Below, piece by piece: positions 23,944-33,545 of a stretch of DNA of 64,000 nt. This DNA comes from Lentibacillus populi. GTDB taxonomy: Bacteria > Bacillota > Bacilli > Bacillales > Amphibacillaceae. Both the position numbers and the translations under genes were made by a program. The notes below the pieces were generated by a model. It was not told the DNA's origin and made no database searches. It was given only the letters and a program-made list of their open reading frames with translations. How positions within the stretch are numbered: the first letter of the stretch is position 1; every line of letters begins with the position of its first letter. The stretch covers positions 57,466-121,465 of the forward strand of contig BMJD01000007.1 in assembly GCA_014642895.1 (NCBI GenBank), given 5' to 3'.

Positions 23944-25209
23944 TCAGTCTGCTTCAACGCCATATTTTTCTGCTAGAGCTTCTAACGCTTTTTCAAAACA
24001 TCCCAGTGGAACACGTACCGTTCCTGCACCAATTTGACCAATTCCTGCTGTTTTATGAGCAATACCAGTGTTAATAACTGGAGTAATGCCAGTTTCCACA
24101 ACTTTACGAATGTCAATCCCCAGACAAGCCCCTTGGAAATCCCAAGTTGGAATGGAAAGATTCGGGTTATTAGCAATACAAATTTCACGCATTTCATCGC
24201 TTGTTTGAATGGCATCATTAAACCCGCCTGTACCTACGAAACGCGTAACACCCGGTGCAGCAATCATTGCCATACCACCAACACCATAAGTTTCGGTAAT
24301 AGCACTGTCACCCATGTCAGGGTTTGCATCTTCAGCACTGTAACCACTAAAGTACAATCCATCTGGAGTATTTACTGGGGCAGTGAACCATTGATCACCT
24401 AAACCACTTACTTTAATTCCGAATTCATAACCGTTGCGGGATAGAGCTGTTACGATACTTCCCTCTTCAATCGTAGCTGCAGAATCCATCGTAACCTTAG
24501 CTGTCGCCATCATGATGTTCAGGAAGAACTGGTCCGTATCAGCCAAGAATTTAGTAACTTCTTGTAATTCTTTTTCTGGCAAGTCTGCAGTTAACAGGTA
24601 TGGAACAATATCTTTCAAGAATAGTGCTGAAGCTGCAATGTTGCGCTGGTGGAATTCATCCCCCATTGTAATAGCTTTCGCTACAAGTACGTTCACATTC
24701 ATGCCACCGTCAATTTGTTTCAATGCTTTAGAAAGTGCAGGTCCAAGAACATCCTTGATCCATTTCAGACGATTAATAACCTCACTGTTGTATGCACCAA
24801 AACGAAGTACTGCACCAATACCTTCGTTCAGATTACAGTATGCTTGTTTTCCATTCACTTTATTTTCAACGACTACAACTGGCATATTGGCTGACGTAAT
24901 CCCGCCCATTGGGCCAACAGCATCTACGGAATGGCATGGAATAAATTTGATATCCCCGGCTTCCAGCATTTTTTTTGCGTCATCTTCATTATCAGCCCAA
25001 CCTTCGAACAATGTTGCACCGATACACGAGCCTTGCATTGGGTCTGTCATATTTCCCCATTTAATTGGCGGTCCAGCATGCATTAAAACTTTTCCGTTCA
25101 ATTCTGGGATAACTGATTTTGCTGGGACGACATCTAATAAAAATGGTTGAGATTCCAATACTTGTTGGATAACTGCTTCATTCGCTTCTTGAATTGATTG
25201 ATACTTCAT
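23944..25209 (-). CDS. allG: DUF1116 protein, AllG-type oxamate carbamoyltransferase subunit
   Basis: 421-aa DUF1116 protein (E. coli YlbE/AllG). It carries VLMHAGPPIKWGNMTDPMQGSC-type sequence near 40-60, GPMGGITSANMPV near 100 and the QIGAGTVRVPLGCFEKA C-terminus, in the order usual for the family. With FdrA/AllF and AllH it is associated with conversion of oxalurate to oxamate and carbamoyl phosphate; the role of each subunit is not established from sequence. AGGAGG precedes the ATG. It lies 24 bp downstream of allF. Confidence 0.88.
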   Translation of the reverse strand: MKYQSIQEANEAVIQQVLESQPFLLDVVPAKSVIPELNGKVLMHAGPPIKWGNMTDPMQGSCIGATLFEGWADNEDDAKKMLEAGDIKFIPCHSVDAVGPMGGITSANMPVVVVENKVNGKQAYCNLNEGIGAVLRFGAYNSEVINRLKWIKDVLGPALSKALKQIDGGMNVNVLVAKAITMGDEFHQRNIAASALFLKDIVPYLLTADLPEKELQEVTKFLADTDQFFLNIMMATAKVTMDSAATIEEGSIVTALSRNGYEFGIKVSGLGDQWFTAPVNTPDGLYFSGYSAEDANPDMGDSAITETYGVGGMAMIAAPGVTRFVGTGGFNDAIQTSDEMREICIANNPNLSIPTWDFQGACLGIDIRKVVETGITPVINTGIAHKTAGIGQIGAGTVRVPLGCFEKALEALAEKYGVEAD

Positions 25210-25233
25210 GATAATCCTCCTATTCGCATTTAC

Positions 25234-26973
25234 TTACTTAAGTTTTTCTAAAATTTTAGCTAAACGTTTATTTCCGCCTGCAATCGGTGCCCATTGGTAT
25301 TGGACAACTTCGCCACCATGTTCCAAAATGGCTTCAGCAAAACTTTTCATCCCAACATTAATCACACGCGGCTTACTTGCAATTAATTCCGCAACCTTAT
25401 CATTTTCATCTGCTTTACTATTTTGAGTGATAGAGGTTGAAGTTGACTGTTCACCATTTAAGTAGTTGACGACCTCAACAGCCAGCTTTGTTGCTTGTGC
25501 ATTACTTTCTGTGACGATAACTCCAGCAGCTTCCAGTTTATCGACTTGATCCTGATATACTTGCGGATCATCTGCAGTACCGGTTACCGAAGCTATTGCC
25601 ACAAATGCTCTGCCATCTTTGGCAGCTGTTTCTCTCGCTTCCTGAACAACTGGTGCAAACACGCCAGCCATATCTTCATGTGCACCATAACCAATTACAT
25701 TATCGAGTAAAATAACGGCGGTTTCCGGATCCTTAGCAGCTTCTTTTACTTTTTCTACACGCAAAGTTGGATCAATCATTGGATGAGCACGGCCTTCTGT
25801 ATAAGCGTCGTCACCAAGGTCAATGACTTCATGCCCTTCATAATGAAGCATCATTCCATCCGTGTGCTCTGTCTCTCCTTCAAGATTAAAGGCATCTTCT
25901 ACGATCATTGCAGCTTCATGCGCCAATGTTCCACCGCAAAAGTATCCTTTAATATAACGCTGCTTATTATTCTCTTTCATTTTAGCCAGGTCTTCATTCG
26001 CTGCAAAATCAATCGTTGTTGATTTTTTAGCTAATTCCAATGCTTTTAACGCGGTATCTTCTAATGTCCACGTGTAATGAACATTACCATGTGCTTCTTT
26101 CGGTTTATCACCCATAAAAATAGCTACAACTGGTTTCGATAATGTATTAAATACTTCGGCAACCTTCTCCCGCACTTCTGGAGCTGGCGGTTTCGAAATA
26201 TACGTTATCACGTCCGTTTCCGGATCTTGATCTAGCACTCTTAATCCTCTAATGGTTGTAATCGCGCCAATTTCCGATGAGAGATCACGACCACCGGTAC
26301 CTATAGCTTGTGAAACACCACCGCCATTTCGACCAATAATTGTCGAGACTTCTTGAATACCTGTACCAGATGCACCGACAATACCAATATTTCCTTTTTC
26401 AACAACATTAGCAAACGCCATTGGAACGCCATCAAGAATTCCCGTCCCACAGTCAGGGCCCATCACAATCAGCCCTTTCTCCTGTGCCCGTTGCTTCAGC
26501 TGCAGTTCATCCTCAAAGCTGACATTATCACTAAACATAAATACGTTCAGGCCACGATCAAGCGCTTTATTTGCTTCTGCCGGCGCATGCTCACCCGCAA
26601 TAGAAATCAAGGCAACGTCAGCGGTTGGTAATTTGTTTTCTGCCATTTCCCAAGTACGAACAACCGGGATGGAGCTTTGTTGCGATTCTTGGGATTGATT
26701 TGACAAGTAATTATCGGTTTCCTCAACTACCTGATCAACCGTACCTTCATCTTCCGTATTTACTACAATACAAAGATCGCTAGGGTTTGCCTCTTCCAGC
26801 TCATCTGTGTATAGGCCGGAACCTTTGAAAATATCTTTGTTGGCTGGTGTCCCCATCATAACTTGAATCTGATTGACACCATTGATTGAAGACAGATGAT
26901 TCGTCAATAACATCAAGCTGACGGAATCCTGGTATAAATTCTTTTTAATCACAGTATATAGCACATTTTTCAC
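25234..26973 (-). CDS. allF: FdrA/AllF, acyl-CoA synthetase-like oxamate carbamoyltransferase subunit
   Basis: 579-aa FdrA-family protein (E. coli FdrA 555 aa), built like succinyl-CoA synthetase alpha and beta pieces. GPDCGTGILDGVPMAFANVV near 180, the nucleotide-binding GIVGASGTGIQEV near 203 and the GGRDL loop are typical. The C-terminal half has YFCGGTLAHEAA and a LLDNVIGYGAHEDM segment. It has an extra Ser/Thr-rich stretch near 540 (GEQSTSTSITQNSKADEND). It is the second gene of the allC operon and is expected to bind the carbamoyl-phosphate moiety. Confidence 0.9.
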   Translation of the reverse strand: MKNVLYTVIKKNLYQDSVSLMLLTNHLSSINGVNQIQVMMGTPANKDIFKGSGLYTDELEEANPSDLCIVVNTEDEGTVDQVVEETDNYLSNQSQESQQSSIPVVRTWEMAENKLPTADVALISIAGEHAPAEANKALDRGLNVFMFSDNVSFEDELQLKQRAQEKGLIVMGPDCGTGILDGVPMAFANVVEKGNIGIVGASGTGIQEVSTIIGRNGGGVSQAIGTGGRDLSSEIGAITTIRGLRVLDQDPETDVITYISKPPAPEVREKVAEVFNTLSKPVVAIFMGDKPKEAHGNVHYTWTLEDTALKALELAKKSTTIDFAANEDLAKMKENNKQRYIKGYFCGGTLAHEAAMIVEDAFNLEGETEHTDGMMLHYEGHEVIDLGDDAYTEGRAHPMIDPTLRVEKVKEAAKDPETAVILLDNVIGYGAHEDMAGVFAPVVQEARETAAKDGRAFVAIASVTGTADDPQVYQDQVDKLEAAGVIVTESNAQATKLAVEVVNYLNGEQSTSTSITQNSKADENDKVAELIASKPRVINVGMKSFAEAILEHGGEVVQYQWAPIAGGNKRLAKILEKLK

Positions 26974-27009
26974 TCCAAGCTTATTGTTATTATTAATTTG
27001 AAAAACTGG

Positions 27010-28257
27010 TTATTCCTTATAACCTAATTCATAGAGCGCACAAATCAGAGCGTTAACTCCTTCAGCCAGATGTTCAGGATTTGTATACTCATCAGGTGAG
27101 TGGCTAATCCCATTATGGCTTGGTACAAAAATCATTGCTGTTGGTATGGCTGGTGCAATAATTTGCGAATCATGCCCCGCACCACTATGCATCATTTTAT
27201 AATCAAGGTTATTTTTCTCACACTGTTCCTGTATAACCCTTACTATGTTTGGATCCATCGGAACAGGATCTTCATCCATCCACATGGCGATGTCGATGAC
27301 AACACCAGTACGTTCAGCAATTTCACGTAACTTCGCTTCGACCTCATTTGTGAAATTGACAAGTGCATCTTTCTCCGTATGTCTGATGTCAATCGTGAAA
27401 GTCGCTTTTCCCGGTACAACATTAACGGTGTTCGGTTCAAGGATCATTTTCCCGACTGTGGCTACCAATGGATCGCCTTCAGCTACCGCCAGATCATTAA
27501 TTGCACAAACCATCCGGGAAGCAGCATTCATCGCATCTTTTCGATATCCCATCGGAGTGGTACCAGCATGGTTTGCTTGACCATTCACGGTAACTGTATA
27601 GCGTCGCTGGCCGACAATATGTTGAACGATCCCAACCGATTTCCCTTCTGTTTCCAATACATTTCCCTGTTCTACGTGAATTTCGATAAACGACTTTACA
27701 TCATCACGAACTTTCATTGGATTTTCCTTATAATCAAAACCGGCTTGATGGATAGCATCATTGAAAGAGACACCATCAAAATCTTTTATACCCTTCACAT
27801 CTTCAGGATTCGCTTGTCCTATAATATTTTTAGATCCCCAAAAAGAATACGGAAAACGGCTTCCTTCTTCCTCTGCCATCGATACTACTTCTAAATTACG
27901 AAGTGGGGCACCGTATTTTTCTTGCAAATACTTTAGCGCAAGAAAGCCGGCGATAATACCGTATTGTCCATCATATAACCCACCATTTTTAACGGTATCA
28001 ACATGTGAGCCTGTCAGTATTGTCTCATCTTGATAAGTTGTTCCTTCCAGCCTTCCGAACAAGTTGCCGATCTCATCAAACTGTACTGTAAGCCCTTCGT
28101 CTGCAAAAAGTTTTTTTAATGATTGTTGTGCTTCCATCCATTCCTTGCTGTATAGTAAGCGAGAAACTCCGCCATTAGGCTCACTGCCAAATTGCCCTAA
28201 CCATTCCAGCCTTTCCTGAACAGCCTTCCCTGAATATGCAGCTATTTTAGACTCCAT
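27010..28257 (-). CDS. allC: allantoate amidohydrolase
   Basis: 415-aa M20/hydantoinase-carbamoylase family metalloenzyme. It hydrolyses allantoate to (S)-ureidoglycine, CO2 and NH3. Metal-ligand motifs are TGSHVDTVKNGGLYDGQYG near 80, MAEEEGSRFPYSFWGS near 125 and the HSGAGHDSQI plus SHNGISHSPDE C-terminal set. A related carbamoylase function is conceivable, but the operon decides. First gene of the allCFGK-E operon; a paired operator motif lies 240-290 bp upstream, shared with the divergent esterase. Confidence 0.92.
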   Translation of the reverse strand: MESKIAAYSGKAVQERLEWLGQFGSEPNGGVSRLLYSKEWMEAQQSLKKLFADEGLTVQFDEIGNLFGRLEGTTYQDETILTGSHVDTVKNGGLYDGQYGIIAGFLALKYLQEKYGAPLRNLEVVSMAEEEGSRFPYSFWGSKNIIGQANPEDVKGIKDFDGVSFNDAIHQAGFDYKENPMKVRDDVKSFIEIHVEQGNVLETEGKSVGIVQHIVGQRRYTVTVNGQANHAGTTPMGYRKDAMNAASRMVCAINDLAVAEGDPLVATVGKMILEPNTVNVVPGKATFTIDIRHTEKDALVNFTNEVEAKLREIAERTGVVIDIAMWMDEDPVPMDPNIVRVIQEQCEKNNLDYKMMHSGAGHDSQIIAPAIPTAMIFVPSHNGISHSPDEYTNPEHLAEGVNALICALYELGYKE

Positions 28258-28500
28258 GCAATTCTTCCTCCCTCTAGAAATTTAGATTTTCTTAAAATAC
28301 CGCTGTTTTTCCCCAATTTTCTCCCACTAGTGTCAAAGCTACTCGGTAAGGGCCTTTCTATACTCTATTTATTTAATGGCATGAGACAAATCATATAAAT
28401 TTTCTCATTATTATGAAAGAGATTTATATTAGTACTAGATGCTAAGGCTAAACATAGCATTTACCGCCCTTCATTATACCTAATTACAGTTTGAAAGTAA

Positions 28501-28549
28501 TTGTTCGATTTGAACAAATTTGTTATTTGTTTTTGAGTACGTTGAACAA
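28501..28549. promoter_or_regulatory. paired 17-bp operator candidate, allC/esterase intergenic
   Basis: TTGTTCGATTTGAACAA (28501-28517) is a perfect inverted repeat. TTGAGTACGTTGAACAA (28533-28549) starts exactly 32 bp later. They lie between the divergent allC and esterase genes. The remaining 500-bp gap shows no gene. Confidence 0.5.
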
Positions 28550-28756
28550 TCTTCTGTTTTCCCAATACGAACGTGGACTATACTGTCAAGTGGTTGGTAA
28601 AACACATATTTTGTTCCTGACGTTCACAATAGGAATAGCTTCCCAATATAATTCTTTTGAAGCAAAATGCAGCAAATGTCAATACTGGACGATCAATTGA
28701 AAAATAGATATACTAAATCCTGTTTGATAAAAATCAATTCCAAAGGTGATAGAAAA

Positions 28757-29623
28757 ATGAAAACGACATTTATATATAAGAGCACAACCAGTTGCGAAAT
28801 CAAAGGGGACTTCTATCCTGTTGAAGAAAAGCAAGCCCCGCTTGTTGTCTATATACATGGTGGTGGACTAATCTGGGGAAGCAGAAACGATATTATGGAA
28901 GAGCAAGTTTCATTATATAATCAGGGTGGATTTAATGTCTGTTCCGTCGACTACAGGCTTGCACCAGAAGCAAAATTACCGCAAATTGCCGAGGATATTA
29001 GAGATGCGCTCATTTGGTTAAAAGAAAGAGGAAAAGATGAATACGATTTTGACCAGGATAGAATCGCTGTAATTGGCAGTTCAGCGGGTGGTTTTCTAGC
29101 ACTATTGTCTGGCACATTTCAAGTTAGACCGAAAGTAATCGTTTCTTTTTATGGGTATGGAGATATTATAGCCGACTGGTATACGAAACCATCTATGCAT
29201 TTCATGAAAATGAAGCAAGTTCCCGAAACGCTGGCAAAGCAATTGATTCAAAGTAAGCCCGTGTCTGAAGTACCAATTGAACGACGATATGCGATTTATT
29301 TGTATTGCCGCCAGCAAGGAAAATGGAATGAGTATGTATCTGGTTTCAACCCGCTGATTGCAGGCGAAAAATTACGCCCCTATTGTCCAGTCAAGAATAT
29401 TGATGCTAATTATCCGGCAACACTGCTCCTGCACGGTGATAAGGATAAGGATGTCCCATATAAGGAATCAGTAAAAATGAGTGAAGCACTTACCAGCTTT
29501 GGTGTAAAGAATACATTGATTACAATTCCTAACGGCGAACACTCTTTTGACCAGAATATGCAGAAGCCTGTAGTAGTTGATGCTTTTAGGCAGGTCATTG
29601 CGTTTTTAAAAGAAAATCTGTAA
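28757..29623 (+). CDS. alpha/beta hydrolase (HSL-type esterase)
   Basis: 288-aa cytoplasmic hydrolase with the HGGG oxyanion motif (YIHGGGLIWGS near 33), nucleophile Ser in IGSSAGGFLA (near 105), a catalytic Asp in LLHGDKDKDVP and His in NGEHSFD. These are the marks of hormone-sensitive-lipase type esterases. I use the ATG at 28757, preceded by AAAGGTGAT. It is divergent from allC and shares its control region, so a role in ureide or purine use is possible, but substrate is unknown. Confidence 0.85.
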   Translation: MKTTFIYKSTTSCEIKGDFYPVEEKQAPLVVYIHGGGLIWGSRNDIMEEQVSLYNQGGFNVCSVDYRLAPEAKLPQIAEDIRDALIWLKERGKDEYDFDQDRIAVIGSSAGGFLALLSGTFQVRPKVIVSFYGYGDIIADWYTKPSMHFMKMKQVPETLAKQLIQSKPVSEVPIERRYAIYLYCRQQGKWNEYVSGFNPLIAGEKLRPYCPVKNIDANYPATLLLHGDKDKDVPYKESVKMSEALTSFGVKNTLITIPNGEHSFDQNMQKPVVVDAFRQVIAFLKENL

Positions 29624-29704
29624 TATGAGACAAACTTGCCGCCGGTATTGAAGTTCGGGGTATTATACTCTGTTTAGTTGTTGATAAGCTTATTTAGCTG
29701 CAAT

Positions 29705-29732
29705 AAAAAAATCGCCTGTAAAAAGGCGATAA
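29705..29732 (-). terminator. terminator of the ZIP gene
   Basis: ATCGCCTG/AAGGCGAT stem (29709-29729) followed on the minus strand by TTTTTTTATTG, 15-40 bp past the ZIP stop codon. It probably also ends the convergent esterase transcript. Confidence 0.8.
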
Positions 29733-29745
29733 TTAATAAGGAGGA

Positions 29746-30561
29746 CTACCCCAACGCTACATCCAAAATCATCATTACCGTAAAGCCGATCATTAGTGCT
29801 ATTGACGCTAAATCTTTATTTCCTTCTTCTTGGGAGCCTGGGATTACTTCTTCCGCAACAACGAAAATCATTGCACCGGCTGCAAAGCTTAGTGCGTATG
29901 GCAGCAGTGGTTGAACAAACGATACGGCCAATACACCAATAATCGCAGATATCGGTTCAACCATACCGGAAAACTGTCCATACATGAAGCTTTTCCTCCG
30001 GGACATCCCATCCCGGCGTAATGGCATCGAAACCGCGACACCTTCCGGGAAGTTCTGAATACCAATCCCTATCGTTAACGCCACAGCACTGGCTAATGAG
30101 GCCGAATCGTACCCAGCCATGACCGCACCAAAGGCAACCCCGACAGCAAGACCCTCTGGAATATTATGCAAAGTAATCGCAAAAACAAGCAATGTGCTCC
30201 GTTTCTTTTTCTCAGGATGGATCCCCTCTGCACTTTCCATAGGTTCGCGCGGGTGCAAATGGGGCAATATTTTGTCAACGCTCCATAGAAAAAAACCGCC
30301 AAGCAAAAAACCAATCGCTGCAGGAATCCAGCCTGGCAATGGTCCATCTTCTGCCATTTCCAGCGCTGGTGATAGTAAGGACCAAAAACTCGCTGCGATC
30401 ATAACCCCACCAGCGAAGCCTAACATACTATCAAGAAATTTTTGATTCATATTTTTGCTTGTAAAAACAACCGCAGCACCGAGAGCAGTCATCCCCCAGG
30501 TAAACAATGTGGCGATGGTTACCTGAATCAGAATATTTAGATCCAGAAAATAATCGATCAT
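29746..30561 (-). CDS. ZIP-family divalent metal transporter
   Basis: 271-aa membrane protein with about eight hydrophobic segments. It carries the two ZIP metal-site motifs, [11 protein letters not shown] near 132 and [11 protein letters not shown] near 170, plus an intracellular loop with HLHPREP. The GufA-like subgroup matches. It imports zinc or other divalent ions (family knowledge). Nothing in the flanks shows a Zur/Fur box that I can identify. Confidence 0.92.
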   Translation of the reverse strand: MIDYFLDLNILIQVTIATLFTWGMTALGAAVVFTSKNMNQKFLDSMLGFAGGVMIAASFWSLLSPALEMAEDGPLPGWIPAAIGFLLGGFFLWSVDKILPHLHPREPMESAEGIHPEKKKRSTLLVFAITLHNIPEGLAVGVAFGAVMAGYDSASLASAVALTIGIGIQNFPEGVAVSMPLRRDGMSRRKSFMYGQFSGMVEPISAIIGVLAVSFVQPLLPYALSFAAGAMIFVVAEEVIPGSQEEGNKDLASIALMIGFTVMMILDVALG

Positions 30562-30862
30562 GATGTCACTTCACATCCCTTTTGTATGTTCATCTCATTT
30601 GTATATTCACTTTATAGTGCATGTTTAAAACGTTCCCGTTTATCCCCTTATACATTAAATGTTTTCTTGGATAAATCAAATTTAAGGCACTCTGTATTTC
30701 TTGTCAATAATATAACCAAGCAGCTCCGTGAAATGGACTGAGTGTAAAATTTAGCTAAATTTCAGCATTAACTTGTTTGTGGAAATGGGCTTTCTGCAAG
30801 CCTCACAATGAAGCCGGTTTTCCATACAATATTTTTAGAAGCTGATAAAGGATATGATAAAT

Positions 30863-31486
30863 ATGCTGTTTTATACAGGATTATTCTTCTTAGTTATCGC
30901 GGTTAGCTTGGATGGATTTGGCGTTGGAATAGCTTATGGAATGCGCCGGATTCGTGTACCGCTTATCGCCCTATTCATTATCATGCTTTGCTCCGGTGTT
31001 ATCGTTTTAACTTCGATGACAATTGGAAGCATGATAACTTCTTATATTTCTGCTTATACCGCAAAAATAATTGGCGGGTTAATCTTAGTCTCAATTGGAA
31101 TTTTTTGTTTGTGGAATGTGATAAGATCAAAAACAGATGATACTGTTCATCCATCAGAAAATAGTGTTTCCCAGCTCAACCAATTTAAATCGGTACTGAA
31201 AGAACCACAGCAGGCGGATCTGGACCAATCGGGAGTTATCTCGATCCAGGAAGCCATTTTACTTGGGTTTGCACTCGCGCTAGATGCATTTGGAGCCGGA
31301 TTAGGTGCAGCAATGCTTGGTTATTCACCATTATTAACGGCAAGCCTTGTAGCATTCATGAGCGGATTAATGGTTTTTGGCGGCATCCATATGGGTATAT
31401 TTTTATCCGATAGCAAATGGATGAAAAAAATGACCCTGCTGCCACCATTTTTATTAATAGCACTGGGGATTTATAATATGATATAG
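30863..31486 (+). CDS. ytaF: YtaF/MntP-like sporulation membrane protein
   Basis: About 207-aa protein with six hydrophobic segments in two repeats, each with an Asp-Gly/Ala motif: VSLDGFGVGIAYG and ALDAFGAGLGAAM. This is the YtaF branch of the MntP family found in spore-formers. Function is uncertain; cation export is plausible from the family. I prefer the ATG at 30863, because AAAGGA is about 9 bp upstream; the ATG at 30854 is too close to it. Confidence 0.88.
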   Translation: MLFYTGLFFLVIAVSLDGFGVGIAYGMRRIRVPLIALFIIMLCSGVIVLTSMTIGSMITSYISAYTAKIIGGLILVSIGIFCLWNVIRSKTDDTVHPSENSVSQLNQFKSVLKEPQQADLDQSGVISIQEAILLGFALALDAFGAGLGAAMLGYSPLLTASLVAFMSGLMVFGGIHMGIFLSDSKWMKKMTLLPPFLLIALGIYNMI

Positions 31487-31559
31487 TCTGCAAAGGATCG
31501 TGTATAAATTGATTCTTGTAAAAGTTAGCGATTCCCATACTTGGAGATTGCACGCTTCA

Positions 31560-31633
31560 CTTAAGGGACCACGCCCCTTAACCAATAAATTGTTAATTAA
31601 CATCGCCGCACCCCTGGCGATGTTGTGCTTCAT
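31560..31633 (+). terminator. two hairpins after ytaF
   Basis: TTAAGGG-ACCACG-CCCTTAA (31562-31581) and AACATCGCC..GGCGATGTT (31599-31623) follow the ytaF stop. Neither has a strong T tract. Together with the small frame at 31734 they account for the 31487-31951 gap. Confidence 0.45.
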
Positions 31634-31733
31634 TACTATATAATCCTTTACATTAAAGCAGTTTCATGATCATTCTAACCATAAGAGAACTGCCAAAAAG
31701 GCTAATATAACCTATCCGGCAGCCGCCATTACA

Positions 31734-31802
31734 TTACAACAGGGAAATGATCCAGCCAATCACTACAATTGCACCAATTATCATTAATATGGTTCGTATC
31801 AT
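31734..31802 (-). CDS. possible 22-aa hydrophobic peptide
   Basis: MIRTILMIIGAIVVIGWIIS plus two leucines: a single hydrophobic helix with one basic residue at the N-terminus. AAAGGA lies 8 bp before the ATG, which is a real ribosome site. It recalls tiny membrane peptides common in Bacillaceae, some stress-linked and some toxin-like. No family assigned. Confidence 0.4.
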   Translation of the reverse strand: MIRTILMIIGAIVVIGWIISLL

Positions 31803-31951
31803 GTTTTCCATCCTTTCATTGGTATATATGAATGAATACCCTAAAAGATGAGAAAAAACACATGCAAAATTATGTATTTAAGCAGATTTCGACATTAAAA
31901 AACCCGAGCGAGAACGAAACATGTTCCCCCCTCGGACTAGCCGGAAAGTAT

Positions 31952-33396
31952 TTAATCTCGTGGCCGTTCTTTTAATTCTTCCCCATTTTTGCCTTCAAAC
32001 CGTAGTCCCCAGCTTGTAATTGCCGCAACCAGCATGACGATCACCAGGAGCCAGCCTTGAAAAACAAACGGGAAAACCGATGTTGGTGTTACAACCGGCA
32101 GCCAGTCATACGTTTCCTGCATTAGTTTGATCGTTGACCAGCCAAGTAATACCGGTGCCCCCCATGGAAAAATATATCCTAGTGCTAATGTTACCGCATC
32201 AAGCATGTTTGACCGGCGATAACGGTGAATTTTATACTTTTCACCCAACTCTTTGACAAATGGTGCAGCTGCAATTTCAGCAGCTGTATTGATCGTAATC
32301 GCACTATTTAAGAGAGCAACAATTCCCCAAATGGCAAGTTCTGCACGGCGAATTGAATTTCTAATCCACTTTACCATTGCACCAGTTACTGCAGCCATTG
32401 TGCCGCCAAGCTTCATTAAATGTGCTGCGGCAACGATAAGCAAAATCAGAATCGCCATATTCATATAGCCCATTATGCCGTCCACTAAAGCTCCTGAAAT
32501 AACATTATCGGAATCTTTATTAAAGCTAATAATATCTGCGAGTGATCCCAAATTCATAAAAACAATCAATGGTATTGAAACAATAATTCCCCAAGTCAGC
32601 GAAGTTACCAGATGCTGTCCGGTTAATGCTAATAGAAGAACGAGTGCAAATGGAATCAGCATAACCAATCCAGTCGGGTTAGTTGAATCCATCATTTTAT
32701 TTAGTGCTTCCTGATTTGCATTGGCTACATCTCCACCACCGCCAAATATGGCAAATAAAATAATAGTAGGAATTGCTGCCATTATCGAATACTTGAACCT
32801 GCTGCGAACAACGCCCGGAACATCGGCATCCTGTGTTGTCGCGGAAACGATGGTTGTATCGGAAACAGGTGCCAGGTTATCACCAAACACCGCGCCAGCC
32901 AGGATCGCTGCAAATAACATGGTCGGATCCCCGCCAACCGCAACACCGGCAGGATACATCAAGGTACAAAACGCAACCGTTGTACCATAGCCAGTTCCTA
33001 CAGCGGTGGAAAAAATCGAAGCTCAACTCCTGAAACGCCACCAAGCCAGACAAGCCCTTCAACTAAACCTCCTACTTGTAAAATTTGCGCAAACATCCCT
33101 GCGTAAAACCAGGCAACAATTGCGACAACCCCAACCGGCTGTGCTAATCCATCAAATATACCTTGCGCATAGTCAGCCAATTTGCTTTTACTAAAAAACA
33201 AACCGAGTGTCAGTCCAATAAGCGCCCCCATCACGAGTCCGATTTCCGACGAAAGCTTTAACACGCTTATCGTTATTGCCCAGACAACGAAAAATATCAG
33301 GGGAACTGCTGCCCCAAATGCTCCAAAACGAAAATCCAGCCTCTGTATGCGCTTACTTCCGGTAACCTGAGCCAGCTCCTTTTGGTTACTTGCCAT
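31952..33396 (-). pseudogene. NhaC-family Na+/H+ antiporter, disrupted
   Basis: Two frames together give most of an NhaC-type antiporter. The N-terminal part (MASNQKELAQV to WLGGVSGVELRFFPPL) stops at 32998. The C-terminal part resumes in another frame as ASIFSTAVGTGYGTTVAF and runs through GDNLAPVSDTTIVSATTQ to the end. The break lies at about 33000-33027. From memory of the family, some 10-15 residues are also missing between WLGG and IFSTAVG, so a small deletion rather than one miscalled base is likely. Start at 33396 or 33411. Probably inactive. Confidence 0.75.
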
Positions 33397-33502
33397 CTTT
33401 CTCTCCCCCATCTTTCCCTAAAATATAATATTGGCAACCGCAATTTATAAGCGTTTGCCCACTCTCTTACTAACCTTATCATAAAAATAAGAAAAGCAAA
33501 AT

Positions 33503-33533
33503 AGGCTCAGATTCCTGTGATGGGATCTGAGCC
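33503..33533 (-). terminator. terminator of the ferredoxin gene
   Basis: GGCTCAGATTCC/GGGATCTGAGCC stem with a short loop, followed on the minus strand by TATTTTGCTTTTC, just beyond the ferredoxin stop codon. Confidence 0.75.
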
Positions 33534-33545
33534 GTTCGCTTTTTG

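Noticed and set aside
24434..25150. 238-codon plus-strand frame opposite allG
   Set aside because: Shadow of the conserved DUF1116 gene; no start signal and no recognisable domain.
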